This document shows, one piece after another, positions 15,462-27,446 of a stretch of 64,000 nt of DNA (position 1 is the stretch's first letter; each line of letters opens with the position of its first letter). The notes beneath the pieces are model-generated. The model was not told where the DNA came from and did no database searches. It worked only from the letters and a program-made list of their open reading frames with translations. The position numbers and the translations under genes are program-made. The DNA is taken from positions 1-64,000 of the forward strand of contig JAJOKB010000116.1 of assembly GCA_021208135.1 (NCBI GenBank), in the 5' to 3' direction. Origin of the DNA: Verrucomicrobiota bacterium (lineage in GTDB: Bacteria > Verrucomicrobiota > Verrucomicrobiia > Opitutales > Oceanipulchritudinaceae).

Positions 15462-18400
15462 TTAGTTGACGAAGGAAGAAGCCAGCGGATCCTGGTCTCC
15501 CAATCGAATATCGAGACACAAACTTTGCATTTCCTTCATCAAAACGTTGAAGGATTGCGGTGTTCCTGCCTGCAGAGTGTTGTCACCCTTGACAAGGTTT
15601 TCATAGATCTTGGTTCGGCCTTGAACGTCGTCTGATTTGACGGTTAACAATTCCTGTAAGGTGTACGCTGCGCCATAAGCTTCGAGCGCCCAAACCTCCA
15701 TTTCTCCAAGTCGTTGACCGCCATACTGCGCCTTACCACCCAACGGTTGTTGAGTAATCAAGCTGTAAGGGCCAACGGCACGAGCGTGAATCTTGTCGGC
15801 AACCAAGTGATTCAGCTTCAGCATGTAGGTGTAGCCCACGACCACATCCTGGTCAAGAGCCTGCCCGGTGCGACCATCAAACAGACAGTACTTACCACTG
15901 GTAGGTAATCCCGCCTTGGTGAGATATTCTTTGATTTGACCTTCCTCGATACCGTCGAATACCGGAGTGGCAATCTTCAGTCCCAACTTCTTACATGCCA
16001 TTCCCAAGTGACATTCGAGCACCTGTCCGACATTCATACGGCTCGGCACACCCAGCGGGTTTAAGCAAATGTCAACTGAAGTGCCATCTGCCAAATAAGG
16101 CATATCTTCTTCGGGAACAATTTTGGCTACTACGCCCTTGTTTCCGTGGCGACCTGCCATCTTATCACCCACCTGAATCTTGCGCTTGGTAGCGATATAG
16201 ACCTTTACGTTCTTGATGGTACCTTGCTCAACATCGTCTCCAGCTTCGACAGATTCAATTTTGCGCTCTTGATCGGAATCCAGCTCATCGAACTTCCCTT
16301 TGAAGTTTTCGATGATTTCCATAATCTTGATCCGCACTGGTGAAGGATCGATCTCAATTGTTTTGTAAACGGCAGCCAACCTGCGCAGCAAAGTCTTAGT
16401 GATCTTCCGATTAGCAGGAATGATCACTTCACCTGTCTCCCCATTGGTGACATCGAGTGGAATCTTTTCCCCAAGCAGAATATTGGATAGACTTTCTGTC
16501 AAAGATTCGCGCAGCTTATCGGCACTGGTACGATACTCTTCGTTGATCTTCTTAATCTGACGGCGTTTGTCGGATGCGGAAAGCTTTTCAGCTTCGCCTT
16601 CAACACGACTGGATACTTTGACATCCATAATGATGCCATAGGTACCCGAGGGCACCAGCAAAGAAGTATCCTTAACATCCGCAGCTTTTTCACCGAAGAT
16701 AGCACGCAGAAGCTTTTCTTCCGGTGCCAATTCAGTTTCTGATTTCGGCGTGATTTTGCCCACCAGAATATCACCTGGTTTAACTTCAGCACCCACGCGA
16801 ATGACACCGTCATGACTCAGATTCTTGAGCGCTTCTTCGCCAACGTTGGGGATATCACGGGTAATTTCCTCGGGCCCCAGTTTTGTATCCCGCGCAGTGA
16901 CCTCAAACTCCTCAATGTGAATGGAGGTGTAAACATCATCGCGCAACAACCGCTCGCTGATCAAGATGGCGTCTTCAAAGTTGTAACCGTTCCACGGCAT
17001 GTAAGCCACAAGCACATTGCGTCCGATAGCCAACTCGCCCTTTTCGGTAGAAGCACCGTCAGCAATGATCTGACCCGTTGTCACGGTATCGCCACGCTTA
17101 ACGATCGGCTTCTGATTGAAACAGGTTCCGGCATTGGAGCGCAGGAACTTGCGCAGAAGGTACACGTGAATCCCATTCTTGGGATCGCTCTTCAGGGTCT
17201 TCACAACTTTGGGAGCTACTGTACCATCAGCAGTCACAATGATCCGGCGTGAATCCACGGAAGCAACAATGCCATCGGCTTCCGCAATGACGACTGTCTT
17301 CGAGTCGCGGGCCACGCGGGCCTCAATACCAGTGCCAACCAAAGGCGACTCAGTACGCAATAGAGGCACACCTTGGCGTTGCATGTTGGATCCCATCAAT
17401 GCGCGGTTGGCGTCGTCGTGCTCAAGGAATGGGATCAGGCCAGCCGCAACAGACACCAATTGCTTAGGCGAGACATCCATGTAATCGACCTCGGTCGGGT
17501 CCACTTCAAGGAAGTCATCACCCTTCCGCGCCGTCACGCGGCCAGTCAAATTGTTCTTTTCGTCAATGGTTGAGTTCGCCTGGGCTATGATGCAACCTTC
17601 TTCCTGGTCTGCATTCAAATACACGACTGACGGGTCCACCACACCCTTTACGACCTTGCGGTAAGGGGTTTCGATAAAACCAAACTCATTGATGCGGGCA
17701 AACAGAGACAAACTGTTGATAAGACCAATGTTTGGACCTTCTGGTGTCTCAATTGGACAAATACGACCGTAGTGAGAGGGGTGTACGTCACGCACTTCAA
17801 ACCCGGCACGTTCACGATTCAAACCTCCGGGTCCCAAAGCAGAGAGACGGCGCTTGTGCGTGAGTTCGGCCAAAGGATTGATTTGATCCATGAACTGGCT
17901 CAACTGACTGCGGGCAAAAAAGTCGCGAATGACCGTACTTAATGCCTTAGGGTTGATGAGCTTCTGAGGCATGATTGAGTCAACGCTCTGATCGTACATG
18001 GTCATACGCTCTTTCACGAGGCGCTCCGTGCGTGCCAATCCGATGCGGCATTGGTTCATCAACAATTCACCAACGGTACGCACGCGGCGCGAACCAAGGT
18101 GGTCAATGTCGTCGACAACACCATCACCTCTTTTGAGCTTCACCAGATACTTGGTAGCAGCCACAATATCTTCAACTGTTACAATACGGGTGTCCAAAGA
18201 GGTCTCGAGAGATAACTTTTGGTTAATCTTGTACCGACCTACCCTGCCAAGATCATAACGCTTGGGATCCATGAACAACCGTTTGAGCAGACTGCGGGCG
18301 TTGGAAGTCGTTGGTGGTTCACCGGGACGTAAACGCTTGTAAATATCTTTGAGTGCTTCCTCTTCGTTACGGGTGGGATCCTTTTTCAGGCAGCGAATAA

Positions 18401-19244
18401 TAGCACCTTCATCAATTGAGGTATCAATCACGCGTACACTGTCGATGCCGGCCGCCTCGATACTGCGCACAATAGTCTTGGTCAGTGGTTCAAAGGAACG
18501 CGCCAAAACCGCGCCCTTTTCGCTGTCAACCAAATCCTCAACAAGCACCAACTTGCTGACGCTGTCCATCGCCAGTGCATCTTTGACCGAAAGAGTTTCG
18601 GTTGAATAGAAGAAATTGAGAATATCCTGGTCTGAACCATACCCCATGGCACGCAGCAAGGTGGTGATCAGGAACTTGCGGCGACGGCGACGACGGTCCA
18701 GATAAACATAAAGCAGATCATTCTGGTCAAACTGCGTTTCCAGCCAAGTGCCACGGTCAGGAATAATACGAAAACTGTGCAAATTCTTGCCGCTGGTGTG
18801 AGGAGTGACCTCAAAAGCAATGCCTGGAGAGCGGTGTAATTGAGAAACAACCACACGTTCAGCCCCGTTAATAATAAAGGAACCACGCTCAGTGATCATG
18901 GGCAATTCGCCCATGAATATTTCCTCATCCTTGGCTTCCTCTTCCTCGCGTAGGCGCAATTTGACATACAGAGCAATAGAATAAGTGGTACCCTCGCGGA
19001 TACACTCCATCTCGGTCAATTTCGGACCATTCAGCGTATAGGAAACGTATTCCAACTGGCAACGTCCATCGTAACTCTCAATGGGGAAAACCTCGCGGAA
19101 AACCGCCTCAAGACCAACCGGCTGGCGGTTGGCAGGACCAACGTCGGCCTGGATGAATTCCTTGAAGGAACGGATTTGATTCTCGATGAGATTCGGTGGT
19201 TGAATCACCTCTTTCAGTTTCCCGAAATTAATACGGTCGGACAT
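15462..19244 (-). CDS. rpoB: DNA-directed RNA polymerase subunit beta (start inferred at [13 protein letters not shown] extends to 19298)
   Basis: RpoB motifs [65 protein letters not shown]. Confidence 0.98.
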   Translation of the reverse strand: MSDRINFGKLKEVIQPPNLIENQIRSFKEFIQADVGPANRQPVGLEAVFREVFPIESYDGRCQLEYVSYTLNGPKLTEMECIREGTTYSIALYVKLRLREEEEAKDEEIFMGELPMITERGSFIINGAERVVVSQLHRSPGIAFEVTPHTSGKNLHSFRIIPDRGTWLETQFDQNDLLYVYLDRRRRRRKFLITTLLRAMGYGSDQDILNFFYSTETLSVKDALAMDSVSKLVLVEDLVDSEKGAVLARSFEPLTKTIVRSIEAAGIDSVRVIDTSIDEGAIIRCLKKDPTRNEEEALKDIYKRLRPGEPPTTSNARSLLKRLFMDPKRYDLGRVGRYKINQKLSLETSLDTRIVTVEDIVAATKYLVKLKRGDGVVDDIDHLGSRRVRTVGELLMNQCRIGLARTERLVKERMTMYDQSVDSIMPQKLINPKALSTVIRDFFARSQLSQFMDQINPLAELTHKRRLSALGPGGLNRERAGFEVRDVHPSHYGRICPIETPEGPNIGLINSLSLFARINEFGFIETPYRKVVKGVVDPSVVYLNADQEEGCIIAQANSTIDEKNNLTGRVTARKGDDFLEVDPTEVDYMDVSPKQLVSVAAGLIPFLEHDDANRALMGSNMQRQGVPLLRTESPLVGTGIEARVARDSKTVVIAEADGIVASVDSRRIIVTADGTVAPKVVKTLKSDPKNGIHVYLLRKFLRSNAGTCFNQKPIVKRGDTVTTGQIIADGASTEKGELAIGRNVLVAYMPWNGYNFEDAILISERLLRDDVYTSIHIEEFEVTARDTKLGPEEITRDIPNVGEEALKNLSHDGVIRVGAEVKPGDILVGKITPKSETELAPEEKLLRAIFGEKAADVKDTSLLVPSGTYGIIMDVKVSSRVEGEAEKLSASDKRRQIKKINEEYRTSADKLRESLTESLSNILLGEKIPLDVTNGETGEVIIPANRKITKTLLRRLAAVYKTIEIDPSPVRIKIMEIIENFKGKFDELDSDQERKIESVEAGDDVEQGTIKNVKVYIATKRKIQVGDKMAGRHGNKGVVAKIVPEEDMPYLADGTSVDICLNPLGVPSRMNVGQVLECHLGMACKKLGLKIATPVFDGIEEGQIKEYLTKAGLPTSGKYCLFDGRTGQALDQDVVVGYTYMLKLNHLVADKIHARAVGPYSLITQQPLGGKAQYGGQRLGEMEVWALEAYGAAYTLQELLTVKSDDVQGRTKIYENLVKGDNTLQAGTPQSFNVLMKEMQSLCLDIRLGDQDPLASSFVN

Positions 19245-19353
19245 AATCGGCTCTATTTTGAATTGGACAGACTGATTGGGAAGTTTGGCGGAAGCCACTA
19301 TGCACTTGTGACCTCGGCTAAACCTCCACTTTTAGTAAAACGAAACAAGCAAA

Positions 19354-19384
19354 CCAAACAGGTTCCTTGCGGAAACCTGTTTGG
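19354..19384 (-). promoter_or_regulatory. Hairpin in the rplL-rpoB intergenic region (candidate attenuator or processing site)
   Basis: Perfect 11-bp inverted repeat CCAAACAGGTT / AACCTGTTTGG with 9-nt loop; on the minus strand followed by a T-rich TTTGCTTGTTTCGTTTT tract. Confidence 0.6.
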
Positions 19385-19425
19385 CAGCTTGTGAAAAATC
19401 TGTAGGAATATCTCCAGATTGTAAA

Positions 19426-19809
19426 TTACTTGATTTCGACTTCGGCGCCAGCGGCAACCAGCTTTTTCTTGACGTCTTCGGCGTCTTCCTTGGTGGTAGC
19501 TTCCTTGATCGGCTTTGGAGCGCCTTCCACCAGGTCCTTGGCTTCCTTGAGGCCAAGACCAGTGATCGCACGCACTTCCTTAATAACGCCGATTTTGTTA
19601 GCACCGGCACTCTTGAGGATAACGTCGAACTCGGTCTTTTCTTCAGCGGGAGCAGCGTCGGCAGCGGCAGGAGCAGCAGCAGCAACAGCAACTGGAGCAG
19701 CGGCGCTTACGCCCCACTTTTCTTCCAATGCTTTGACCAGACCGGCGATTTCCAAAACGGTCTGGCTGCTGAGCCACTCGATAACTTGATCTTTAGTGAT
19801 GTCTGACAT
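19426..19809 (-). CDS. rplL: 50S ribosomal protein L7/L12
   Basis: [48 protein letters not shown]. Confidence 0.98.
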   Translation of the reverse strand: MSDITKDQVIEWLSSQTVLEIAGLVKALEEKWGVSAAAPVAVAAAAPAAADAAPAEEKTEFDVILKSAGANKIGVIKEVRAITGLGLKEAKDLVEGAPKPIKEATTKEDAEDVKKKLVAAGAEVEIK

Positions 19810-19910
19810 GTTGGGTTTCTCCTGTTGATGCGGTTAGCGCCCCGTACAATTCAAGTTTGGGAACATTTAAGAGGCCATTCCTCCTAACCGTTTCAGTACG
19901 GTGAAAATTA

Positions 19911-20439
19911 TTAGGCGTTTTGCCCTTCGTTTTCTTTGTCCACCTTGGCTTGCAATACATTGAGCAGACCTTGGGGAACGGCTTGGATAATGCGAACGAA
20001 TTGAGTGGCCGGAGTATTGAACAGAGCCAACAACTGAGCCTTGAGGACGTCGATCGGAGGCAGTTTGGCCAATTCGCTGACATCCTTGGCAGTCAATTTG
20101 CTCTTCTCGAGCACGCCAGCCTTAATCTCAACCTTTTGCTTATCTTTAAAAAAACTTTTCCAAAGCCTTGGCTACGCCAGGGGCATTGTTGCCACCGACA
20201 ATAATAGCTGTTTGGCCCTTCAAGTATTCGTCCAAACCTGGGTAGCCACGCTCTTCTGCGGCCAGCTTGAGAATACTATTCTTGATGACGTGAAACTCAG
20301 CACCTTCTTTGGCCAACTCGGCGCGCAATAGTTCGGTTTCGGCGACAGTGATCCGGGTGTAGTCCGCGAGGAAAACGTAGTCGGACTTGGCGAGATAGCC
20401 ACCGACTTCATCTACGAGATATTTTTTTTCTGCTTGCAT
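19911..20439 (-). CDS. rplJ: 50S ribosomal protein L10 (apparent frameshift in homopolymer 20148-20154)
   Basis: MQAEKKYLVDEVGGYLAKSDYVFLADYTRITVAETELLRAEL...ALEKFF / KDKQKVEIKAGVLEKSKLTAKDVSELAKLPPIDVLKAQLL in a second frame. Confidence 0.93.
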
Positions 20440-20448
20440 GGTTTATCC

Positions 20449-21147
20449 TTAGTACTGGGCGAACAGGGAAGAATCTAGCTTAACACCGGGAGTCATAGTG
20501 CCCGACAGGGTCATACTCTTGATGTAGCGTGGGGCCTTCAGGCCATCTGGACGCAATTTGCCGATAGCCTCAACAACGGTCTGGATGTTTTGAACCAACT
20601 GTTCAGTACCGAAGGAACGTTTGCCGACAACGACGCCAATATTGGCGGTTTTGTCCATTTTAAATTCCACGCGACCACCAAGCTTGATTTCCTTGACCGT
20701 GGCCTCGACATTATCGGTTACGGTACCTGATTTCGGATTCGGCATCAAACCGCGGGGTCCGAGAACCTTGGCCACTTTGCGCACATCCTTCATGGCACTG
20801 GTGGTGGCGACGGCAACGTCGAAATCAGTCCAACCTTCGGAAATGCGGGTTATCAGATCATCCATACCTGCGTGGTCAGCACCAGCGGCGATGGCAGCTT
20901 CCGGCGAGTCAGTAAAGACGATAACACGCACTTTTTTACCTGAGCCATTGGGCAATGTGACGACACCCCGGATCATTTGATTGGATTGACGGGGGTCTAC
21001 ACCCAAGCAGACCGACAGTTCGACTGTTTCGTCAAACTTGGCTTTAGGGAACTGGGACAATACAGTCACAGCGTCAGCGAGCGCATAGGTCTTGCTGCGA
21101 TCCACCTTTTCGGAGGCGGCTTTATATTTTTTAGATAGTTTTTGCAT
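20449..21147 (-). CDS. rplA: 50S ribosomal protein L1
   Basis: MQKLSKKYKAASEKVD...VLGPRGLMPNPKSGTVT. Confidence 0.97.
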   Translation of the reverse strand: MQKLSKKYKAASEKVDRSKTYALADAVTVLSQFPKAKFDETVELSVCLGVDPRQSNQMIRGVVTLPNGSGKKVRVIVFTDSPEAAIAAGADHAGMDDLITRISEGWTDFDVAVATTSAMKDVRKVAKVLGPRGLMPNPKSGTVTDNVEATVKEIKLGGRVEFKMDKTANIGVVVGKRSFGTEQLVQNIQTVVEAIGKLRPDGLKAPRYIKSMTLSGTMTPGVKLDSSLFAQY

Positions 21148-21189
21148 TGGAATAACTCCCTCGTTTCGAGGTTTTAGCGTTATAAAAAA

Positions 21190-21615
21190 TTAGTCGGTGA
21201 TATCGACACCCATCGAACGGGCAGCGCCTTCAATAATACGTTCTGCTGCAGCAGGGCTCTTGGCATTCAGATCCTTTTCCTTGATCTTTACGATCTCCTG
21301 AATCTGTTTGCGGGAGATTTTGCCTACTTTTTCCTTGTTGGGCACACCGGACCCCTTGGCAATGCCAGCAGCTTTCTTAATCAAAACCGCTGCCGGAGGT
21401 GACTTGAGAATAAAGCTGAAAGAGCGGTCCTGATAGACGGAGATGACCACAGGAAGGATCAGGCCGGCCTGATCCTTGGTGCGGGCATTGAATTCCTTAC
21501 AGAACGCCATGATATTGACCCCGGCAGCGCCCAGAGCCGGACCCACGGGAGGTGCTGGATTTGCCGCACCTGCCGGTAGTTGCAATTTGATAATACCTGT
21601 TACTTTTTTGGCCAT
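21190..21615 (-). CDS. rplK: 50S ribosomal protein L11
   Basis: [40 protein letters not shown]. Confidence 0.98.
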   Translation of the reverse strand: MAKKVTGIIKLQLPAGAANPAPPVGPALGAAGVNIMAFCKEFNARTKDQAGLILPVVISVYQDRSFSFILKSPPAAVLIKKAAGIAKGSGVPNKEKVGKISRKQIQEIVKIKEKDLNAKSPAAAERIIEGAARSMGVDITD

Positions 21616-21702
21616 TTTAACAATCTATGTTTGGGGCGCGAATTCAGGAAGCTAAGGAATTAAGAGGCGTCTTCCATGACCGTTTCCGCGCAGTTAAAAA
21701 AT

Positions 21703-22311
21703 TCAGTTCTTTTCCTCCACAATGCGTTCAACCTGCCAGTATTCGAGTTCGACCGGGGTGAAACGTCCAAAAATGGATACGGAAATCTTGAGCTTGCCAC
21801 GATCCGGATCGATTTCGTCAATCCGGCCATTGAGGTTAAGGAAGGGTCCGTCAGTGATCTTAACTTCTTCACCGACCTCATACTGCACTTTGGGTACTTC
21901 TTTGCCCTCAGCTTCTGCGACTTGCAGTAGAATACGGTCGATTTCTTCCTTTTTCAGCGGGGCGGGATTCTTGGAACCACCTGCAAAACCGATCACACCA
22001 TCTGCACCATTGATAAAATACCAGGCTTTTTGGTTCAATTGATCGTTTTCGTCATACAAGCGCATATGGATGAATACATATCCGGGATACAGCTTGCGCG
22101 CGCGCTGGGTCTTTTTACCGTTTTTAACTTCGGAAACGGTTTCCGTAGGTATCAGAACCTCAAAGATCGTGTCTTCCAGTTCGTTCTCAACTAGGTAACG
22201 ATCAATGTACCGCTTTACACCCTGTTCTTTGTTGGAAAGGGTTTGAATGACAAACCAACTGCCATTGCGGGCACCTTGGTCGGCGGTTCCTGTTGCTGCA
22301 TTACTGTGCAT
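21703..22311 (-). CDS. nusG: Transcription termination/antitermination protein NusG (start inferred at MHSNAAT; ORF extends to 22401)
   Basis: WFVIQTLSNKEQGVKRYIDRYL...KLYPGYVFIHM; KOW motif near C-terminus. Confidence 0.94.
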   Translation of the reverse strand: MHSNAATGTADQGARNGSWFVIQTLSNKEQGVKRYIDRYLVENELEDTIFEVLIPTETVSEVKNGKKTQRARKLYPGYVFIHMRLYDENDQLNQKAWYFINGADGVIGFAGGSKNPAPLKKEEIDRILLQVAEAEGKEVPKVQYEVGEEVKITDGPFLNLNGRIDEIDPDRGKLKISVSIFGRFTPVELEYWQVERIVEEKN

Positions 22312-22336
22312 CAGAGATAAGTTCCCCTTAAAATGG

Positions 22337-22543
22337 TCAACGCGCCACCCAGTTGGTGAGCAATTGAACCCAATTGTAGATGCTGAAATCGGCCAAAGCA
22401 ACGTAGGCGCCCAGCAGTGCTGTGGCGATAAAGACTACGATTGTGCTGTCACGCAGCTCCTCACGCGTCGGCCAAACAGACTTTTTGAGTTCCTGCTGGG
22501 TCTCGCTGGTGAATATTCTGATTTTTCTGAAAGGATTGGCCAT
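22337..22543 (-). CDS. secE: Preprotein translocase subunit SecE (start inferred at MANPFRKI)
   Basis: Short protein TQQELKKSVWPTREELRDSTIVVFIATALLGAYVALADFSIYNWVQLL between tRNA-Trp and nusG. Confidence 0.88.
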   Translation of the reverse strand: MANPFRKIRIFTSETQQELKKSVWPTREELRDSTIVVFIATALLGAYVALADFSIYNWVQLLTNWVAR

Positions 22544-22572
22544 GGGAGAAGTTGATGAACCGCTGATGAAAG

Positions 22573-22648
22573 TGGCAGGGCAGGAGGGACTCGAACCCCC
22601 AACCAATGGTTTTGGAGACCACTACTCTACCAATTGAGCTACTGCCCT
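22573..22648 (-). tRNA. tRNA-Trp (anticodon CCA)
   Basis: Reverse strand AGGGCAGTAGCTCAATTGGTAGAGTAGTGGTCTCCAAAACCATTGGTTGGGGGTTCGAGTCCCTCCTGCCCTGCCA; cloverleaf with TTCGA T-loop and encoded CCA. Confidence 0.95.
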
Positions 22649-22736
22649 GTGTATGGTGGCCAGGCCACCGGATGTTTAGCTAAGGAAGCCGGAAACCCAA
22701 GATCTGGATTTCCGGCGTCCTGTAAAGGTTAAAAGA

Positions 22737-23927
<1,191 letters not shown>

Positions 23928-23963
23928 GGGTCTATGCTGAGTTAGATGGATTGGTTACTGAAA

Positions 23964-24039
<76 letters not shown>

Positions 24040-24206
24040 CTGAAAGGCAAATTGTTTGGAATTAGATGCAAAGTGACGAAAACTGGATAACACGACAGTG
24101 TGCGTCAAGTGTTTTTTTTGATTGAGCTATCATTTTCTTGCCGTGTGCCTGATTGAAAGAGACTTGGCTTGCGTTTGACGGCAAACAAGGACACAGATGT
24201 GACATG

Positions 24207-26558
24207 GTTTATCTGCCGAAGATTCTGGAGTTGTTGAAAAGTAAGGATTATGTACCGCTCCCGCCTGAGCGAATTGCTGAGGCGCTCGATGTGACCACGC
24301 AGCAGTTCACAGAATTTAAAAGCGAACTGCAGGAGCATTTGCGCACGGGCACTTTGGTGAAACTGAAAAAGAACAGGATCTGCCTGCCTCGCGATGCTGA
24401 TTTAGTGACAGGAATCATTCGGTTCCGGCAAAGCGGAGAAGCGATGCTTGTATTGGATACTGGCGAAGACAGTATTAAACCTGAGCCACTGAAAGTGCGT
24501 GCCGAGGATACGGGAGTGGCTATGCATGGAGACCGGGTTGTTTGTCGTATCAATCGCCATGATTACAGAGACAAGCGACGTGGCGGCAGAGGCCGACCCC
24601 AGACCACGGAGACGACTTGCCGGGTAATTCGCATTCTGGAGCGTGCCCGGGAGACGCTCTCAGGAACCCTTAAACGCAGCCACAACATTTATTACGTCAT
24701 CCCGGGAGATCCTCGCATTATTCAAGACATTCTGGTGCCGGATCCATCACTCGCGAAATTGAGTCCCGCGCCCAAGATTGACGATAAAGTGGTAGTGAAG
24801 CTTTTTCCCTGGGAACAAAGACATCTGAATCCGGAGGGTGAAATCATAGAAGTGCTTGGCGCATCGCATACTCCCATGGCGGAATACCGGGCTATACTGC
24901 ACTTGTATAATTTGGATCCGGATTTTCCCGATGAAGTGATGGAGGAGGTAAAGTCGATTCCCGCGAAAGTGCAGCGAAAGGCTTTGCAGAAGCGCATGGA
25001 TTTGAGACGCTTAACTACCCTCACTATTGATCCACAGGACGCGAAAGATTTTGATGATGCCCTCTCGCTGGAAGACTTGGGCGAAGGTAAACGAAGGGTT
25101 GGCGTCCACATTGCCGATGTCAGCGCTTATGTTTCCCCGGGTACTGCCATGGATACCGAGGCACAACGCCGCGGCAACTCAACGTATCTGGTTGGCAAGG
25201 TAATCCCGATGTTACCGCATGCCCTGTCCAATGGAATTTGCAGCCTTGTGGAAGGTGAGGACCGTCTCACCAAAACCGTGCTCCTTACCTTTGATGCAAA
25301 GGCGAAACTGTTGAATGTAGAATTTGCCAATTCAGTCATTCGCTCCAGTAAACGACTGTCTTACGAACAGGCCTACGCGTTACTGACGATAGATGCGGTG
25401 GAAGAGATTCGCAAAATACCTTCCCCACCCGCTCACCAGACCGGATTTGCGGGTAAAGAGCTGAAGTCGATCAGTAAGCCCAAGCTGGTCGAATTCCAGC
25501 GCGTGATTCGTGAACTATGGTCGATAGCAAAAGTTCTGAGGCGCGAACGCATGCGTAAAGGAAGCCTGGAATTAGATATGCCGGAAAGCAAAATCTTCGT
25601 CGATGCCGAAGGTTGGGCTGACAAGATCGTACGGATTGAATACGATGAAAGTCACCAGTTAATCGAAGAGTTCATGCTTGCTGCCAATGAATCGGTGGCA
25701 CGCCAGTTGAACCAAAACCATTTTCCTGCTATCCATCGGGTGCACGATGCCCCGGATCCCACAAAACTTGAGGATCTTGCCGACTACCTGCAAAGTTTCG
25801 ACATCAAGGTGGGGGATCTGACTCAGCGAAAAGAAATGGCCAAAGCGATCAAAGAGATCCGCAAGCACCCACAGGCACATTTGTTGCGGGTACAGTTATT
25901 GCGCAGCCTCAAACAAGCCTGCTATCGGGCCAGCCCGGACGGACACTTTGGCTTGAGCAAACAGCACTATCTGCACTTTACCTCTCCCATACGCAGGTAC
26001 GCTGATCTGGTCGTACACCGTATCTTTGACCGACATCTGGACGGCGAGCGCTCCGCGGCACAGCGGCGCAACCGGCTTGAATATTCGCATTCGACGCTAT
26101 CGGGCATTGCTCAACATTTGTCACGCACCGAACAAAACAGCACAGAGGCTGAACGCGAATCAGTAAAGTTGAAGTTGATGGAATTCTTTGAGCGGGTGTT
26201 GGAGAAAAACCCTCACCAATCCTTCCGGGCCGTCATTATGGATGTGCGCAATCACGGCATGTTTGTTGAACTCGTGGACTCAATGGCGTACGGACTCATT
26301 CACGTATCCACGATGGAAGAAGACCTGTTCAGCCTAAACCATGATGGCAACGCGCTGGTCGGCAGGCGCAGCAAAGAAATTTATACTGTTGGTCAGACGA
26401 TTGAAGTGAAAGTTCATCGGGTGGATCGGTTCAAGCGACAAATAGATTTCATGCTCGCGGGAACAGGCGTTTCAGCCGCATCCACTCGCAAGGCACGCCC
26501 AACGTCACAAGCAAAGAAACGCACTCGAAAAGGCCATGGCAGTAGGCGCAAGCGGTAG
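24207..26558 (+). CDS. rnr: Ribonuclease R (start inferred at MVYLPKILELL; ORF from 24153)
   Basis: RNB motif TLTIDPQDAKDFDDALSLE..VGVHIADVSAYV; C-terminal S1 domain and basic tail KARPTSQAKKRTRKGHGSRRKR. Confidence 0.95.
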   Translation, partial: VYLPKILELLKSKDYVPLPPERIAEALDVTTQQFTEFKSELQEHLRTGTLVKLKKNRICLPRDADLVTGIIRFRQSGEAMLVLDTGEDSIKPEPLKVRAEDTGVAMHGDRVVCRINRHDYRDKRRGGRGRPQTTETTCRVIRILERARETLSGTLKRSHNIYYVIPGDPRIIQDILVPDPSLAKLSPAPKIDDKVVVKLFPWEQRHLNPEGEIIEVLGASHTPMAEYRAILHLYNLDPDFPDEVMEEVKSIPAKVQRKALQKRMDLRRLTTLTIDPQDAKDFDDALSLEDLGEGKRRVGVHIADVSAYVSPGTAMDTEAQRRGNSTYLVGKVIPMLPHALSNGICSLVEGEDRLTKTVLLTFDAKAKLLNVEFANSVIRSSKRLSYEQAYALLTIDAVEEIRKIPSPPAHQTGFAGKELKSISKPKLVEFQRVIRELWSIAKVLRRERMRKGSLELDMPESKIFVDAEGWADKIVRIEYDESHQLIEEFMLAANESVARQLNQNHFPAIHRVHDAPDPTKLEDLADYLQSFDIKVGDLTQRKEMAKAIKEIRKHPQAHLLRVQLLRSLKQACYRASPDGHFGLSKQHYLHFTSPIRRYADLVVHRIFDRHLDGERSAAQRRNRLEYSHSTLSGIAQHLSRTEQNSTEAERESVKLKLMEFFERVLEKNPHQSFRAVIMDVRNHGMFVELVDSMAYGLIHVSTMEEDLFSLNHDGNALVGRRSKEIYTVGQTIEVKVHRVDRFKRQIDFMLAGTGVSAASTRKARPTSQAKKRTRKGHGSRRKR

Positions 26559-26561
26559 CAA

Positions 26562-27440
26562 TTAAAGACTGAGTAGTTTTTTGGCATTGAGTGACAATAT
26601 CCGCTGTGAGGCAGATGCTGGCAAATGTTCCAATGCCTCATCAATCAAACGACGCAGACAGATTGCGGGCTCAAAGCGCGGGTAAATCTTCAGTGGGAAA
26701 TCACTGCCAAACAAAATCCTGTCGGCGTCCACACAATCCAGTGCGACAGACCAAATTGCCGGTTTGAAAAGCAATGGACTGGCAGCGGTGTCATAATAGA
26801 CATTGGGCAGACTGGCACAAAGCTTGGGATTCAAATGATAAAAGGGCAGTCCCCCACCCCAGTGAGCCAAAACGAAGCGCAAACCCGGATGCCTGAGTGC
26901 CATGTCCACATAGGATTGCAGTGGCACCTCGATACGTCCGGGATAAAAGTGCCCAGCCGGTTCTGCAGTGTGCAACAGTACCGGCCAATCCCATTCCTCC
27001 AACTGAAACAATAACTCATCCCAGGCTGGAGCATCCAGTGAACATCCACTGACGGGTGGGAACAATTCACCTGCCCCCATTGCACCAATCTCCCGCGCAC
27101 GATACAGGACATCCACAGCCTGCGGATCCCCTGGAACGGTGGTGGCGAAAAATGATAACCGCTGTGGGTGTTTTGCAACCCAGCGGGCCATGCACCGGTT
27201 ATGTTCCTCACAAGTGGCGATTTGTTGCCAATACCAGCCTTGCAATACCGCATGTTCTATGCCGACCATATCCATGGCCAGCAAGAGTGCATCCACATCC
27301 GCCCAACCTTGAGGTCCCGATGTAACCAGCTTATGCCAATGGGGTTCCCCGTTGGCCGCTGCCCAAGCATCAGGATTGGCACTCGCTTCAGCGGGGAAAA
27401 TATGAACGTGAAAATCGATCAAACTGTTGGCGAGGTGCAC
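26562..27440 (-). CDS. Amidohydrolase family protein (amidohydrolase_2/TIM-barrel)
   Basis: N-terminal IDFHVHIFP (HxH); LRFVLAHWGGGLPFY; RILFGSDFPL. Confidence 0.8.
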   Translation of the reverse strand: MHLANSLIDFHVHIFPAEASANPDAWAAANGEPHWHKLVTSGPQGWADVDALLLAMDMVGIEHAVLQGWYWQQIATCEEHNRCMARWVAKHPQRLSFFATTVPGDPQAVDVLYRAREIGAMGAGELFPPVSGCSLDAPAWDELLFQLEEWDWPVLLHTAEPAGHFYPGRIEVPLQSYVDMALRHPGLRFVLAHWGGGLPFYHLNPKLCASLPNVYYDTAASPLLFKPAIWSVALDCVDADRILFGSDFPLKIYPRFEPAICLRRLIDEALEHLPASASQRILSLNAKKLLSL

Positions 27441-27446
27441 AAACTA

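Noticed and set aside
24090-24120. Hairpin-like AACAC-GAC...GTC-AA-GTGTT followed by T8 on the plus strand before rnr
   Set aside because: Imperfect stem with a bulge, and no plus-strand gene upstream to terminate; insufficient support.
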